This document shows positions 34,341 to 43,899 of a stretch of DNA of 64,000 nucleotides, in pieces; position 1 is the stretch's first letter; each line of letters starts with the position of its first letter. The notes under the pieces were generated by a model. It ran no database searches and had not been told where the DNA came from. It saw only the letters and a list, made by a program, of their open reading frames with translations. The DNA comes from an uncultured Paracoccaceae bacterium (GTDB taxonomy: Bacteria > Pseudomonadota > Alphaproteobacteria > Rhodobacterales > Rhodobacteraceae): positions 79,179 through 143,178 of the forward strand of contig CANNFA010000008.1 of assembly GCA_947503765.1 (NCBI GenBank), in the 5' to 3' direction. The position numbers and the translations under genes were made by a program.

Positions 34341-34964
34341 ATGCCCCATATCAGCCAGACGGAACCGACAGCCGCCCTGCCGATGGTGGCGGGCACCCTG
34401 ATCGATGTCGAGGGCGGGCAGAAACGCGTCGAGGATCTGGTGGTCGGCGACATGGTCCGCACCAAGGATAGCGGCTATCGCCCGGTGCGCTGGATCGCCT
34501 CGCGTCATCTGGACCCGGCGGCGCTGGCGGTCGATCCGTCGCTGCGCCCGATCCGCATCCGTGCCGGCGCGCTGGGAAAGGCGAAACCGGCCCGCGATCT
34601 GGTCGTGTCCCCGCAGCATTGCGTTCTGATCGACGACTGGCGTTGCGAGCTTCTGTTCGGCGAGGACGAGGTGCTGGCCCCGGCGAAGTCGCTGCTGAAC
34701 GATCATTCGATCACCGTCGATCATGGCGCGCAGGGCGTGACCTATTACCATTTCATGTTCGATCGGCACGAGATCGTCTATTCCAACGGCGCCGAAACCG
34801 AAAGCTACCACCCCGCCGCCGGCGGCGTTGCCGCGCTGGACGCGGCGAAGCGGGCCGAGCTGTTCCGCCTGTTCCCCGACCTGGAGCATGACGCCGGCAG
34901 CTACGGCCCGCAGGCCCGCGCCACGCTCAAGGGCTACGAGGCCGAGGTGCTGATGGCGCTGTAA
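34341..34964 (+). CDS. Hint-domain protein (Hint_2 type)
   Basis: A 207-residue protein. The Hint (hedgehog/intein) domain fills most of it: MVAGTLIDVEGGQKRVEDLV, then GDMVRTKDSGYRPVRWI, then the late block LVVSPQHCVLIDDWRCELLF and YYHFMFDRHEIVYSNGAETE. The usual nucleophilic Cys at the domain start (CFTPGT in many relatives) is missing here (PMVAGT), so self-splicing is unlikely. An in-frame ATG at 34152 could add 63 residues but they look non-coding. Short proteins of this type are common in Rhodobacteraceae; their role is unknown. Confidence 0.78.
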   Translation: MPHISQTEPTAALPMVAGTLIDVEGGQKRVEDLVVGDMVRTKDSGYRPVRWIASRHLDPAALAVDPSLRPIRIRAGALGKAKPARDLVVSPQHCVLIDDWRCELLFGEDEVLAPAKSLLNDHSITVDHGAQGVTYYHFMFDRHEIVYSNGAETESYHPAAGGVAALDAAKRAELFRLFPDLEHDAGSYGPQARATLKGYEAEVLMAL

Positions 34965-35071
34965 TCGCCACCGCGGCGTCGGTTTTTCGCGGCCTTTCCC
35001 GGCCCGCGCCGCTTTGCCGTTGAACACTGCCCGTATCGCGTTACGTTCCGCCCACCGGCAGGAGGCGCGCG

Positions 35072-36004
35072 ATGGGTTCTATGATTTCGGTGCAGGATGT
35101 CCGCAAGACATTCGACGATGGCGGCGAGGCGCTCAAGAGCGTGTCGCTCGACATCGAGGAGGGCGAGATCCTGGCCCTGCTCGGCCCGAACGGCGCCGGC
35201 AAGACGACGCTGATCTCGATCATCTGCGGGCTGACCAACCTGACCTCGGGCCGGATCACCGTCGGCGGGCATGACGTGATCGCCGATTTCCGCGCCGCGC
35301 GCAAACTGATCGGGCTGGTGCCGCAGGAAATCGCGCTGGAGCCGTTCGAGAAGGTGCTGAACACGGTCCGCCTGTCGCGCGGGCTGTTCGGTCTGCGCCG
35401 GAACGAGGCCGTGGTCGAGGACGTGCTGCGCAAGCTGTCGCTGTGGGACAAGCGCAATTCCAGCATCCGCGAATTGTCGGGCGGCATGAAGCGCCGGGTG
35501 CTGATCGCCAAGGCGCTGGTCCACGAGCCGCGCGTGCTGTTCCTTGACGAGCCGACGGCAGGCGTCGACGTGGAACTGCGCAAGGACATGTGGGACATCG
35601 TGCGCGGCTTGCAGGACAGCGGCGTGACCATCGTTCTGACCACCCATTACATCGAGGAGGCAGAGGCGATCGCCGACCGCATCGGCGTCATCAATGCCGG
35701 AGAGATCCTTCTGGTCGAGGAGACCGGCGCGCTGATGCGGCGCATGGGCAACAAGGAATTGACCATCGAATTGCAAAAACCGGTCGGGGACATTCCCGAA
35801 AGCCTTGCCGCCTATGACCTGCAGCGCAACGGCCATCCTTGCGAGCTGGTGTACAGCTACGACACCCAGGCGGCGCGCACCGGGATCGCGACGCTGCTGT
35901 CGGACCTGTCGAAAGCGGGCCTGGTGCTGCGCGACCTGCGCACGAAGCAGTCCAGCCTCGAAGAGATCTTCGTCGGCCTCGTGCACAAGGAGAACGCGGC
36001 ATGA
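35072..36004 (+). CDS. ABC-2 type exporter, ATP-binding protein
   Basis: A 310-residue ATPase. Walker A is GPNGAGKTT (about residue 38), signature [11 protein letters not shown] (about 136), Walker [13 protein letters not shown] (about 155), and H-loop [13 protein letters not shown]-terminal extension of about 80 residues is typical of DrrA/NodI-like exporters. AGGAGG lies upstream of the ATG. It overlaps the permease start (ATGA at 36001). The substrate is unknown; lipid, polysaccharide or drug export are options. Confidence 0.92.
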   Translation: MGSMISVQDVRKTFDDGGEALKSVSLDIEEGEILALLGPNGAGKTTLISIICGLTNLTSGRITVGGHDVIADFRAARKLIGLVPQEIALEPFEKVLNTVRLSRGLFGLRRNEAVVEDVLRKLSLWDKRNSSIRELSGGMKRRVLIAKALVHEPRVLFLDEPTAGVDVELRKDMWDIVRGLQDSGVTIVLTTHYIEEAEAIADRIGVINAGEILLVEETGALMRRMGNKELTIELQKPVGDIPESLAAYDLQRNGHPCELVYSYDTQAARTGIATLLSDLSKAGLVLRDLRTKQSSLEEIFVGLVHKENAA

Positions 36005-36762
36005 ACTGGCATGCGGTGCTGGCAATCTACATGTTCGAAATGACGCGCACCTTCCGCACGCTGCTGCAATCGGTGATCTCGCCGGTCATCTCGACCTCGC
36101 TCTATTTCGTGGTGTTCGGCGCCGCCATCGGCAGCCGCATCGACCAGGTCGAGGGGGTCAGCTATGGCGCGTTCATCGTGCCGGGGCTGATCATGCTGTC
36201 GGTGGTGATGCAGTCGATCTCCAACGCGAGCTTCGGCATCTATTTCCCGAAATTCATCGGCACGATCTATGAATTGCTGTCGGCGCCTGTCAGCTTCCTG
36301 GAAATCGTGATCGGCTATGTCGGCGCGGCGGCGACGAAATCGCTGATCATCGGCCTGATCATCCTGGGCACGGCCAGCCTGTTCGTGCCGCTGGAAATCC
36401 AGCACCCGGTGGCGATGCTGTCCTTCCTGGTGCTGACCTGCCTGTCCTTCGCGCTGTTCGGTTTCATCATCGGCATCTGGGCCAGCAATTTCGAGCAGTT
36501 GCAGCTGGTCCCGCTGCTTGTGGTCACGCCGCTGGTTTTCCTCGGCGGCGCGTTCTACTCGATCTCGATGCTGCCCGAGACGTGGCAGGCGATCACCCTG
36601 CTGAACCCGGTGGTCTATCTCGTGTCGGGGTTCCGGTGGTCGTTCTTCGGCATGGCGGATGTGGCGCTGGGCTGGTCGCTGCTGGCGATCCTGGGCTTCA
36701 CGCTGGCCTGCCTTGCCGCGATCTGGTGGATCTTCCGTACCGGCTGGCGGATCCGCAACTGA
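36001..36762 (+). CDS. ABC-2 type exporter, permease
   Basis: A 253-residue inner membrane protein with six helices and the ABC-2 permease pattern, including the C-terminal [20 protein letters not shown] and [14 protein letters not shown]. It resembles the YadH/NodJ permease group. It pairs with the ATPase encoded immediately upstream, with translational coupling. Confidence 0.92.
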   Translation: MNWHAVLAIYMFEMTRTFRTLLQSVISPVISTSLYFVVFGAAIGSRIDQVEGVSYGAFIVPGLIMLSVVMQSISNASFGIYFPKFIGTIYELLSAPVSFLEIVIGYVGAAATKSLIIGLIILGTASLFVPLEIQHPVAMLSFLVLTCLSFALFGFIIGIWASNFEQLQLVPLLVVTPLVFLGGAFYSISMLPETWQAITLLNPVVYLVSGFRWSFFGMADVALGWSLLAILGFTLACLAAIWWIFRTGWRIRN

Positions 36763-36836
36763 GCGCCGCCGCCCCGCCCCGTGAAACGCGCGGCGGCACC
36801 TTGCCAGCCCGTCGCCGCGTGTCTACATGCGGCGGC

Positions 36837-37637
36837 ATGGCAAAATGGCTCCCCTTCGTGAAGTCCGGCCCCACCGTGGCCGTGGTCCGGCTGAACGGCA
36901 TGATCGCGGCGGCCGGGCGCGGCAATGCGCTGAACGATGCCGGGCTTGCACCGATCCTCGAGCGCGCCTTCCGGCGCGGCAAGCCGAAGGCGGTGGCGCT
37001 GGTGATCAACTCGCCCGGCGGCTCGCCGGTGCAAAGCTCGCTGATCGCGGCGCGGATCCGGCGGCTGGCACGGGAAAGGAACGTCCGGGTCTATGCCTTC
37101 ACCGAGGATGTGGCGGCATCGGGCGGCTATTGGCTGGCCTGCGCGGCCGACGAGATCTGGGTCGATGCGGCCTCGATCGTCGGCTCCATCGGCGTGGTGT
37201 CGGCGGGTTTCGGCTTTTCCGACTTCATCGCCCGGCACGGGGTTGAGCGGCGCGTGCACACCTCGGGCCGCTCGAAATCCATGCTCGATCCGTTCCGCGC
37301 GGAAAAGCCCGAGGATATCGCCCGCCTGAACGCGTGGCAGGAGCAGATCCACGACACCTTCATCGACCATGTGCGCAGCCGGCGCGGCACGCGGCTTGCG
37401 GACGATCCCGACCTCTTCACTGGCGACATCTGGATCGGGGACAAGGCGGTGGAATTGGGGCTGGCCGACGGGGTCGGCCATGTCGTCCCCAAGATGAAGG
37501 AGGTGTTCGGCGACAAGGTTCGGCTGCTGCCCTATGGCCGCCGCAAGGGCCTGCTGTCGCGGATCGGCGTCGCGCTGGCCGCGGATGCGCTGGGCGCGGT
37601 CGAGGAACGCGGCCTTTTCGCGAGGTTCGGGCTGTGA
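36837..37637 (+). CDS. S49-family peptidase (SppA-like)
   Basis: A 266-residue short SppA-type serine protease of the membrane-associated signal-peptide peptidase group. Substrate-strand motif VINSPGGSPVQSS is followed by the nucleophile Ser in VAASGGYWLACAADEIW (about residue 99) and the general base Lys in TSGRSKSMLDPF (about 145). No clear membrane helix is present, unlike E. coli SppA, so it may be soluble or peripheral. The stop overlaps the start of a 56-residue membrane protein (GTGA). Confidence 0.88.
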   Translation: MAKWLPFVKSGPTVAVVRLNGMIAAAGRGNALNDAGLAPILERAFRRGKPKAVALVINSPGGSPVQSSLIAARIRRLARERNVRVYAFTEDVAASGGYWLACAADEIWVDAASIVGSIGVVSAGFGFSDFIARHGVERRVHTSGRSKSMLDPFRAEKPEDIARLNAWQEQIHDTFIDHVRSRRGTRLADDPDLFTGDIWIGDKAVELGLADGVGHVVPKMKEVFGDKVRLLPYGRRKGLLSRIGVALAADALGAVEERGLFARFGL

Positions 37638-37804
37638 TCGTCAAGATCGTGGCCCTGTTCCTTGTGGTGATGGCGGTGCTGTCGATGTTCGGCAAGCTGC
37701 GCCTGCCGCCGGTGCCGGGAAAGAAATACCTCGACGCCCGGAAATGCCGGAATTGCGGCCGCTACCGCATCGGCAAGGGCCCCTGCGACTGCGGCAAGGG
37801 GTAG
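37634..37804 (+). CDS. Small membrane protein with Cys-rich C-terminus
   Basis: A 56-residue protein started by GTG at 37634, overlapping the S49 peptidase stop. One N-terminal membrane helix (about 3-19) is followed by a zinc-ribbon-like tail with CRNC and CDC (four Cys or near) separated by a basic Gly/Arg/Tyr spacer. Coupling to the protease suggests that it works with it, perhaps as a membrane anchor; this is inference. Confidence 0.7.
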   Translation: MIVKIVALFLVVMAVLSMFGKLRLPPVPGKKYLDARKCRNCGRYRIGKGPCDCGKG

Positions 37805-37811
37805 GCGGCCG

Positions 37812-38783
37812 GTGGATTACCTGTATGTCGGTCTTGGCCTCGTCATCCTGATGTTTGCCGGAGACGCGCTGGTGCGCGGCGCGGTGAACCTGGCGCTGCG
37901 GCTGGGAATCCCGGCGCTGATCGTCAGCCTCACGGTCGTCGCATTCGGCACCTCGGCGCCGGAACTGGTGGTCGCGGTGGGGGCCGTCCTGGACAACGCG
38001 CCGGGGATCGCACTGGGCAACGTGGTGGGATCGAACACCGCCAACGTGCTGCTGGTGCTGGGCCTGCCCGCGTTGCTGTTCGGGCTGGCGGCCGGGCGCG
38101 AGGATTGCCGCCGCTCGTTTCTGCAGATGCTGGCGGCCAGCGTGCTGTTCATCGCGCTGGCCTTTGCCGGGCCGTTCCGCTGGTGGGGTGGGGCGATCAT
38201 GCTGGCGATGCTGGGCGCGATCGTGGCCGGCCAGATTGCCGGCGCGCTGGGTCATCGGCGGACCAACCGGGCCGCGCGCCTGAACGGCGAGGCGCCGCCG
38301 CAGGACATCCCCGAGGGGGCGGACCCGGCGATGACCGGCCGCCGCGTCGCGCTGTTCCTGCTGGCCGGGCTGATCGGGCTGCCGCTGGGCGCGCAGCTTC
38401 TGGTGCGCGGCGCGGTTAACATCGCCACCGTGTGGGGCGTCAGCGAAACGGTGATCGGCCTGACCCTCGTGGCGGTCGGCACCTCGCTGCCCGAACTGGC
38501 GACCACCGGCGCCTCGGCCTTTCGCCGGCAGGCGGATGTGGCGCTGGGCAACGTGATCGGGTCGAACCTGTTCAACCTGCTGGGCGTCGTCGGGCTGACC
38601 GCGTTGATCGCGCCGATCCCGGTCGATCCCGAATTCCTGCGTCTCGATCTTTGGGTGATGCTGATCGCCTCGCTGGCGCTGGCGCCGTTCGTGTTCCGCA
38701 ACCTCGCGGTCGGCCGGGTGTCGGGGGGGCTCTTGACCGCACTCTACGCGGCCTATGTCATCGTCGTGCTGTTCCTGTACTGA
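37812..38783 (+). CDS. Calcium/sodium antiporter (CaCA family, YrbG-like)
   Basis: A 323-residue membrane protein started by GTG at 37812. Two alpha-repeats carry the ion-binding Glu: GTSAPELVVAVGA with GNVVGSNTANVLLVLG (about 50-80), and GTSLPELATTGAS with GNVIGSNLFNLLGVVG (about 225-260). There are ten helices with a central polar loop. It exchanges cytoplasmic Ca2+ for Na+ or H+. It follows the small Cys-rich protein by 7 bp and may be co-transcribed with the peptidase genes. Confidence 0.92.
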   Translation: MDYLYVGLGLVILMFAGDALVRGAVNLALRLGIPALIVSLTVVAFGTSAPELVVAVGAVLDNAPGIALGNVVGSNTANVLLVLGLPALLFGLAAGREDCRRSFLQMLAASVLFIALAFAGPFRWWGGAIMLAMLGAIVAGQIAGALGHRRTNRAARLNGEAPPQDIPEGADPAMTGRRVALFLLAGLIGLPLGAQLLVRGAVNIATVWGVSETVIGLTLVAVGTSLPELATTGASAFRRQADVALGNVIGSNLFNLLGVVGLTALIAPIPVDPEFLRLDLWVMLIASLALAPFVFRNLAVGRVSGGLLTALYAAYVIVVLFLY

Positions 38784-38833
38784 CGCTGCCGCGGCGCCGA
38801 CCCCGCCCGCGCCATGATCCCCGGAGGTTTTCC

Positions 38834-39616
38834 ATGCAGACACGTACCGCGCTTGTCACCGGCGCCGCGAAACGGCTGGGCCGGGCCATGGCGCTGGCAC
38901 TGGCCGAGGACGGGTTCGATGTTGCCGTGCATTACCACGGCTCGGAAGACGCCGCCGCCGAGGTCGCCGCCGGGATCGAGGCACGGGGCCGCCGCGCCGT
39001 CCTGCTGCGTGCCGACCTGACGGACGAGGCCGACATGCAGGCGCTTCTGCCCCGTGCGGCCGATGCGCTGGGTCCGGTCACGCTGCTGGTCAACAACGCG
39101 TCGATCTTCGACTACGATTCCATCGACAGCGCGACCCGCGAAAGCTGGGACCGGCACATCGAATCGAACCTGCGCGCCCCGTTCGTCCTGACCCAGGCAC
39201 TGGCCGCGCAGGCGCCCGAGCCGGCCATCGACAGCGCCGGAGAGCCGCGCGCCGAGGCGATGGTGCTGAACATGATCGACCAGCGGGTGAAAAAGCTGAC
39301 ACCGCATTTCATGTCCTACACGCTGGCAAAGACGGCGCTGTGGACGCTGACGCAGACCGCGGCGCAGGCGCTGGCGCCACGGGTGCGCGTCAACGCGATC
39401 GGCCCCGGCCCCACCTTGCAGGGCGTGCGCCAGAGCGATGCGCATTTCGCGGCGCAGCGGCAGAACACGGTGCTGGAGCGGGGCGCGAACCCCGAGGACA
39501 TCGTCGGCGCGCTGCGCTACTTCCTGGCCGCGCCGGCGGTGACGGGGCAGATTCTGTGCGTCGATGGCGGGCAGCACCTGGGTTGGAAGACACCGGAAAT
39601 CGAGTCGGACCAATGA
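38834..39616 (+). CDS. SDR-family oxidoreductase, FolM/pteridine reductase-like
   Basis: A 260-residue classical SDR. The cofactor loop TGAAKRLGRAMA has Arg-rich NADP-type features; NNAS replaces the usual NNAG. The catalytic YTLAK is at about residue 162-166 (FMSYTLAKTALW). A conserved IDQRVKKLTPHFMSYTLAK context is shared with dihydromonapterin/pteridine reductases. It probably reduces a pterin; the exact substrate is uncertain. GGAGG lies upstream of the ATG. Confidence 0.85.
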   Translation: MQTRTALVTGAAKRLGRAMALALAEDGFDVAVHYHGSEDAAAEVAAGIEARGRRAVLLRADLTDEADMQALLPRAADALGPVTLLVNNASIFDYDSIDSATRESWDRHIESNLRAPFVLTQALAAQAPEPAIDSAGEPRAEAMVLNMIDQRVKKLTPHFMSYTLAKTALWTLTQTAAQALAPRVRVNAIGPGPTLQGVRQSDAHFAAQRQNTVLERGANPEDIVGALRYFLAAPAVTGQILCVDGGQHLGWKTPEIESDQ

Positions 39617-39926
39617 TTGGCCAAGGCGTCGCGGTGTTTCGCTGCGACAAGTTGTGCACTGGCGGACGCGGATTGCACCAATGGCACTCTTTTCTGTGAT
39701 CGTTCACAATCGTTTACCTATTATCCATAAAAATATATCGCAAAAACAACAGCTTGAAATTCCGCTTAATAAATAGGCAATCTTGTGAAGGCTACGGAAT
39801 ACAACGGAAATTCTGCATTCGCGCAAAGTTGCCACCAGACTTATCCACCGATTCCGTGGACAGGATCGGGCTTGTTTCCTGCCGCATGACATTGCAGCCC
39901 GCGCCGGGAATCACGACATTGGCGGA
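39617..39926. other. AT-rich intergenic region with DnaA-box-like sites upstream of uvrC
   Basis: This 310-bp gap contains a block at about 39690-39800 of far lower GC than anything else in the first 60 kb, including a TATATC stretch and TTAATAAATA. TTATCCATA (39721) and TTATCCACC (39841) each differ by one base from the DnaA box TTATCCACA. The second overlaps a TCCAC-N7-GTGGA inverted repeat (39844-39860). It may only be the uvrC promoter region, but a DnaA-responsive or origin-like element is possible. Confidence 0.5.
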
Positions 39927-41843
39927 ATGAGCGATGACATGCCCGACAATGCCCCCGATCGCGGGACACAGCAGGCGGCCGGCACCGGCGAAAAGGGCCG
40001 TGTGACCGGCCATGCCTGCATCCAGTCCTACCTGCGGACACTGGATGCCTCGCCGGGCGTTTACCGGATGCTCGATGACAAGGGTGCGGTTCTTTACGTC
40101 GGCAAGGCGCGCAACCTGAAGGCCCGGGTGTCCAGCTATGCGCGTCCCACCGGCCATTCGGGGCGCATCGCGCGGATGATCGCCGCCACCGCCTCGATGA
40201 TGTTCCTGACGACGCGGACAGAGACCGAGGCGCTGCTGCTGGAGCAGAACCTGATCAAGCAGCTCAAGCCGCGCTACAACGTGCTGCTGCGCGACGACAA
40301 GAGCTTTCCCAACATCCTGGTGGCCAAGGATCACGCCTTTCCGCAGATCAAGAAGCACCGCGGCGCGCGCAAGGAAAAGGGCGCCTATTACGGCCCCTTC
40401 GCCAGCGCAGGCGCGGTGAACCGGACGCTGAACCAGTTGCAGCGGGTGTTCCTGCTGCGCAGCTGCTCGGATTCGGTTTTCGACAGCCGGACGCGGCCCT
40501 GCCTTCTGTACCAGATCAAGCGGTGCAGTGCGCCCTGCGTCGGCTATGTGTCGGAGGCGGAATATGCCGCGCTTGTCGCCGATGCGGAGCGGTTCCTGCA
40601 GGGCCGCTCGACCAAGGTGCAGTCGGAACTTGCGGAAGAGATGCAGGCCGCGTCCGAGGCGATGGAGTTCGAGCGCGCGGCGGCCCTGCGCGACCGGATC
40701 CGCGCGCTGACGCAGGTGCAGTCGAGCCAGGGGATCAACCCGCGCGGCGTGGCCGAGGCCGACGTGATCGCCCTGCACATGGAGGGCGGGCAGGCCTGTG
40801 TTCAGGTGTTCTTCATCCGGGCGCACCAGAACTGGGGCAACCGCGATTTCTACCCCCGGCTCGGCGGGTCCGAGGCGCCGGACGAGGTGTTGCAGGCGTT
40901 CATCGGCCAATTCTATGCCACCAAGGAGCCGCCCCGCCAGGTGATCCTGTCGGACGCGCTGGAGGATCCCGACCTCGTGGCAGAGGCGCTGTCGGGCAAG
41001 GCCGGCCGCAAGGTCGAGATCCTGGTGCCGCAGCGGGGCGAAAAGCTGGAACTGGTGTCGGGCGCGCTGCGCAACGCGCGCGAAAGCCTGGCGCGCAAGA
41101 TGGCCGAAACCGCGACCCAGTCAAAGCTGCTGGCCGGGCTGGCCGAAGCATTCGCGCTGGACGCGCCGCCGCAGCGGATCGAGGTTTACGACAACAGCCA
41201 CATTCAGGGCGCCCACGCGGTCGGGGCGATGATCGTCGCGGGGCCGGACGGGCTGATGAAGAACCAGTATCGCAAGTTCAACATCAAGGACGCCAATCTG
41301 ACGCCGGGCGACGATTTCGGCATGATGAAGGAGGTGCTGACGCGCCGCTTCAAGCGCCTGCTGAAGGAAGACCCCGACCGCGACAAGGGGATGTGGCCCG
41401 ACCTGCTGCTGATCGACGGCGGCGCCGGGCAGGTCTCGGCGGTGCGGCAGATCATGGAAGAGATGGGCGTCGGCGACATCGACATGGTCGGCGTGGCCAA
41501 GGGGCTGGACCGCGATGCCGGCAAGGAGGAGTTCCACCGCACCGGGCTGCGGCCCTTCGCGCTGCGGCACAACGACCCGGTGCTGTACTTCATCCAGCGG
41601 CTGCGCGACGAGGCGCACCGCTTTGCCATCGGCACGCACCGCGCCAAGCGGGCCAAGGCGGTCGGCGCGACCCCGCTGGATGAGGTGCCGGGCGTGGGTG
41701 CCACGCGCAAGCGCGCGCTGCTGGCACATTTCGGCTCGGCCAAGGCGGTGGGGCGGGCGGATCTTGCCGATCTGAAGGCGGTGGAGGGGATTTCGGATGC
41801 TCTGGCGGAGACGATCTATGACTTCTTTCACGAACGCGGCTGA
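39927..41843 (+). CDS. uvrC: Excinuclease ABC subunit C
   Basis: A 638-residue nucleotide-excision-repair nuclease that makes both incisions with UvrAB. The order is a short N-terminal extension of about 35 residues, the GIY-YIG domain ([20 protein letters not shown] at 43-62), the Cys-rich region ([18 protein letters not shown]), the UvrB-binding UVR motif (near 245), the RNase H-like domain with DNSHIQG and LLIDGGAGQ, and a C-terminal tandem HhH. It is the first gene of a run with pgsA and moaDE. Confidence 0.97.
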   Translation: MSDDMPDNAPDRGTQQAAGTGEKGRVTGHACIQSYLRTLDASPGVYRMLDDKGAVLYVGKARNLKARVSSYARPTGHSGRIARMIAATASMMFLTTRTETEALLLEQNLIKQLKPRYNVLLRDDKSFPNILVAKDHAFPQIKKHRGARKEKGAYYGPFASAGAVNRTLNQLQRVFLLRSCSDSVFDSRTRPCLLYQIKRCSAPCVGYVSEAEYAALVADAERFLQGRSTKVQSELAEEMQAASEAMEFERAAALRDRIRALTQVQSSQGINPRGVAEADVIALHMEGGQACVQVFFIRAHQNWGNRDFYPRLGGSEAPDEVLQAFIGQFYATKEPPRQVILSDALEDPDLVAEALSGKAGRKVEILVPQRGEKLELVSGALRNARESLARKMAETATQSKLLAGLAEAFALDAPPQRIEVYDNSHIQGAHAVGAMIVAGPDGLMKNQYRKFNIKDANLTPGDDFGMMKEVLTRRFKRLLKEDPDRDKGMWPDLLLIDGGAGQVSAVRQIMEEMGVGDIDMVGVAKGLDRDAGKEEFHRTGLRPFALRHNDPVLYFIQRLRDEAHRFAIGTHRAKRAKAVGATPLDEVPGVGATRKRALLAHFGSAKAVGRADLADLKAVEGISDALAETIYDFFHERG

Positions 41844-41899
41844 CGGGTTCGGGGCATCGCGGCTTTCCTGTTCGCGCCGGACACGGTAGGGATCGCGCG

Positions 41900-42568
41900 A
41901 TGACCTGGACGATCCCCAATATCCTGACGGTCCTGCGCCTGCTGGCCGCGCCCGGCGTGGCGGTGATGTTTCTCTACTTCTTCCGCCCCTGGGCGGACTG
42001 GCTGGCGATGCTGCTATTCGTCGTGGCAGCGATCACCGACTGGTTCGACGGCTATCTGGCCCGGTTGTGGAAACAGGAATCGCGGTTCGGCGCGATGCTG
42101 GACCCGATCGCCGACAAGGCGATGGTGGTGATCGCGCTCTTGGTCATCACCGGATTTTCCGGGATGGATCCGTGGATCCTGCTGCCCGCCACCGTGATCC
42201 TGTTCCGCGAGGTGTTCGTGTCCGGCCTGCGCGAGTTTCTGGGCGACAAGGCGGGCACCCTCAAGGTCACGAAACTGGCCAAGTGGAAGACCCTGCTGCA
42301 GATGGTTGCCATCGCGGTGCTGTTCGCCAAGGGCATCTTCGAGCACAACCTGATCGAACGCACCGTCGGGATGGACCACGCCACCGTGCAGGGCGTCTTG
42401 TCGGGCGGCATTCCCGACGAGGTGGGACTGGTCTGGAACATGCAGGCGGCGATATATACGTGGTGGATCGGGGTCGGCCTGCTGTGGATCGCGGCGGCGC
42501 TGACGCTGGTTTCGGGCATCGACTATTTCCGCAAGTCGCTGCCGTTCTTCCGGGAGGATACGCCATGA
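41900..42568 (+). CDS. pgsA: CDP-diacylglycerol-glycerol-3-phosphate 3-phosphatidyltransferase
   Basis: A 222-residue inner membrane enzyme of phosphatidylglycerol synthesis. The CDP-alcohol phosphotransferase motif is complete: DWFDGYLAR, then 8 residues, then GAMLDPIADK (about 44-71). About five helices are present. The stop overlaps the moaD start (ATGA), a conserved arrangement in related genomes. Confidence 0.93.
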   Translation: MTWTIPNILTVLRLLAAPGVAVMFLYFFRPWADWLAMLLFVVAAITDWFDGYLARLWKQESRFGAMLDPIADKAMVVIALLVITGFSGMDPWILLPATVILFREVFVSGLREFLGDKAGTLKVTKLAKWKTLLQMVAIAVLFAKGIFEHNLIERTVGMDHATVQGVLSGGIPDEVGLVWNMQAAIYTWWIGVGLLWIAAALTLVSGIDYFRKSLPFFREDTP

Positions 42569-42813
42569 TCGACGTTCTGTATTTCGCCTGGGTCCGCGAG
42601 CGGATCGGCCTGCCCAAGGAACGGGTGAAGACCGGGGCGGCCACCGTGTCCGGGCTGGTCGACGAATTGCGCGCCCGCGAGGCGCGCTACGAGGCCGCCT
42701 TTGCCGATACCTCGGCGCTGCGCGTCGCGCTGGACCAGGAGCTGGCCGATTTCGACGCGCCGCTGGAGGGTGTGCGCGAGGTGGCGTTCTTCCCGCCGAT
42801 GACCGGGGGCTGA
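42565..42813 (+). CDS. moaD: Molybdopterin synthase sulfur carrier subunit
   Basis: An 82-residue ubiquitin-like protein ending in the required MTGG, whose C-terminal Gly carries the thiocarboxylate. It starts MIDVLYFAWVRERIGLPKER, typical of MoaD. Coupled to pgsA upstream, and moaE follows after 1 bp, so the two synthase subunits are made together. Confidence 0.94.
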   Translation: MIDVLYFAWVRERIGLPKERVKTGAATVSGLVDELRAREARYEAAFADTSALRVALDQELADFDAPLEGVREVAFFPPMTGG

Positions 42814-42814
42814 C

Positions 42815-43252
42815 ATGACCGTGCGGGTGCAGGAGGCGCCGTTCGATCCGGCCGTCGAGCTGGACGGTTTCGCAGCTGGGCGCACCGATACCGGCGCGCA
42901 GGTGACATTCACCGGGCTGGTGCGCGGCGATGGCGGGCTGCACCACATGGAGATCGAGCATTATCCCGGCATGACCGAGAAGGCGATCGCCGCGATCGAG
43001 GCGGACGCCGTGCGGCGCTGGGATTTGACCGCATCGCTGGTGATCCACCGCTATGGCCGGCTGGCGCCGGGCGAGCGGATCATGATGGTCGCCACCGCCG
43101 CGCCGCACCGCAAGGCGGCCTTCGAGGCGGCGGAGTTCCTGATGGATTACCTCAAGTCCCGCGCGCCGTTCTGGAAGCGCGAAGCGTCTGAAACCGGCGC
43201 GGCCTGGGTGGCGGCGAAGGACGAGGACGAGGCGGCGCTGGACCGCTGGTAG
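42815..43252 (+). CDS. moaE: Molybdopterin synthase catalytic subunit
   Basis: A 145-residue MoaE that converts precursor Z (cPMP) to molybdopterin with MoaD. Conserved segments are visible: FTGLVRGDG, MEIEHYPGMTE, HRYGRLAPGE and the active-site Lys region DYLKSRAPFWKRE. Directly downstream of moaD. The rest of the moa genes are not in the window. Confidence 0.94.
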   Translation: MTVRVQEAPFDPAVELDGFAAGRTDTGAQVTFTGLVRGDGGLHHMEIEHYPGMTEKAIAAIEADAVRRWDLTASLVIHRYGRLAPGERIMMVATAAPHRKAAFEAAEFLMDYLKSRAPFWKREASETGAAWVAAKDEDEAALDRW

Positions 43253-43350
43253 CGCGGTGCCCGCCGGACGTGTTCCGGCCGGGATCCGGCGGTGGCCGTT
43301 TTTTCGCGGCTTCCGCCAAGGATTGACGCGGCGCGCGCGTCCAACCCAAT

Positions 43351-43899
43351 GTGATGCGCATGGAAACGGGGGATACCGGTTTGGCCCTGGCGGCCGCAGG
43401 CGGCGACCGGGACGCCTTTGCCGCGCTGCTGGCGCGGCATTACGACGCCCTGTTCCGCGTGTGTTTCCGGCTGACCGGGCGGGGCGATGCGGCCGAGGAT
43501 CTGACGCAGGACATCTGCCTGGCGCTGCCGGCCAAGCTGCGCGGCTATCGCGGCGAGGCGAAGTTCACCACCTGGCTTTACCGGGTGGCGGTGAACGCGG
43601 CGCACGATGCCCGCCGCCGGGCCAGCGCGCATGCGAAGGCGGCCGATGGCTGGGGCGACTGGGAAGTGATGCGCCGCGCCGCCGCGGATGACACTGCCGC
43701 CGGGTTGGACTGGCTGCAGGCGGCGATGCGCGCCCTGCCGGACGATCTGCGCGACACGGCCGCCCTGACCATGGGGGACGAGATGACCCATGCCGAGGCC
43801 GCAGAGGCGCTTGGCATCTCCGAAGGGACCGTCAGCTGGCGGCTTTCGGAAATCCGCAAGCGCCTGAAGGCGCTGCGCGACGAGGAATTGACCGCATGA
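43351..43899 (+). CDS. ECF-type RNA polymerase sigma factor
   Basis: About 182 residues. Region 2 (FAALLARHYDALFRVCFRLT, then AEDLTQDICLALPAKLRGYR, then FTTWLYRVAVNAAHDARRR) and region 4 (AEAAEALGISEGTVSWRLSE) are clear, with no anti-sigma-type extension. GTG 43351, ATG 43354 and ATG 43360 are all possible starts and none has a strong ribosome site. The stop overlaps the start of the VWA protein (ATGA), which carries an N-terminal region that could be its anti-sigma factor. Confidence 0.9.
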   Translation: MMRMETGDTGLALAAAGGDRDAFAALLARHYDALFRVCFRLTGRGDAAEDLTQDICLALPAKLRGYRGEAKFTTWLYRVAVNAAHDARRRASAHAKAADGWGDWEVMRRAAADDTAAGLDWLQAAMRALPDDLRDTAALTMGDEMTHAEAAEALGISEGTVSWRLSEIRKRLKALRDEELTA

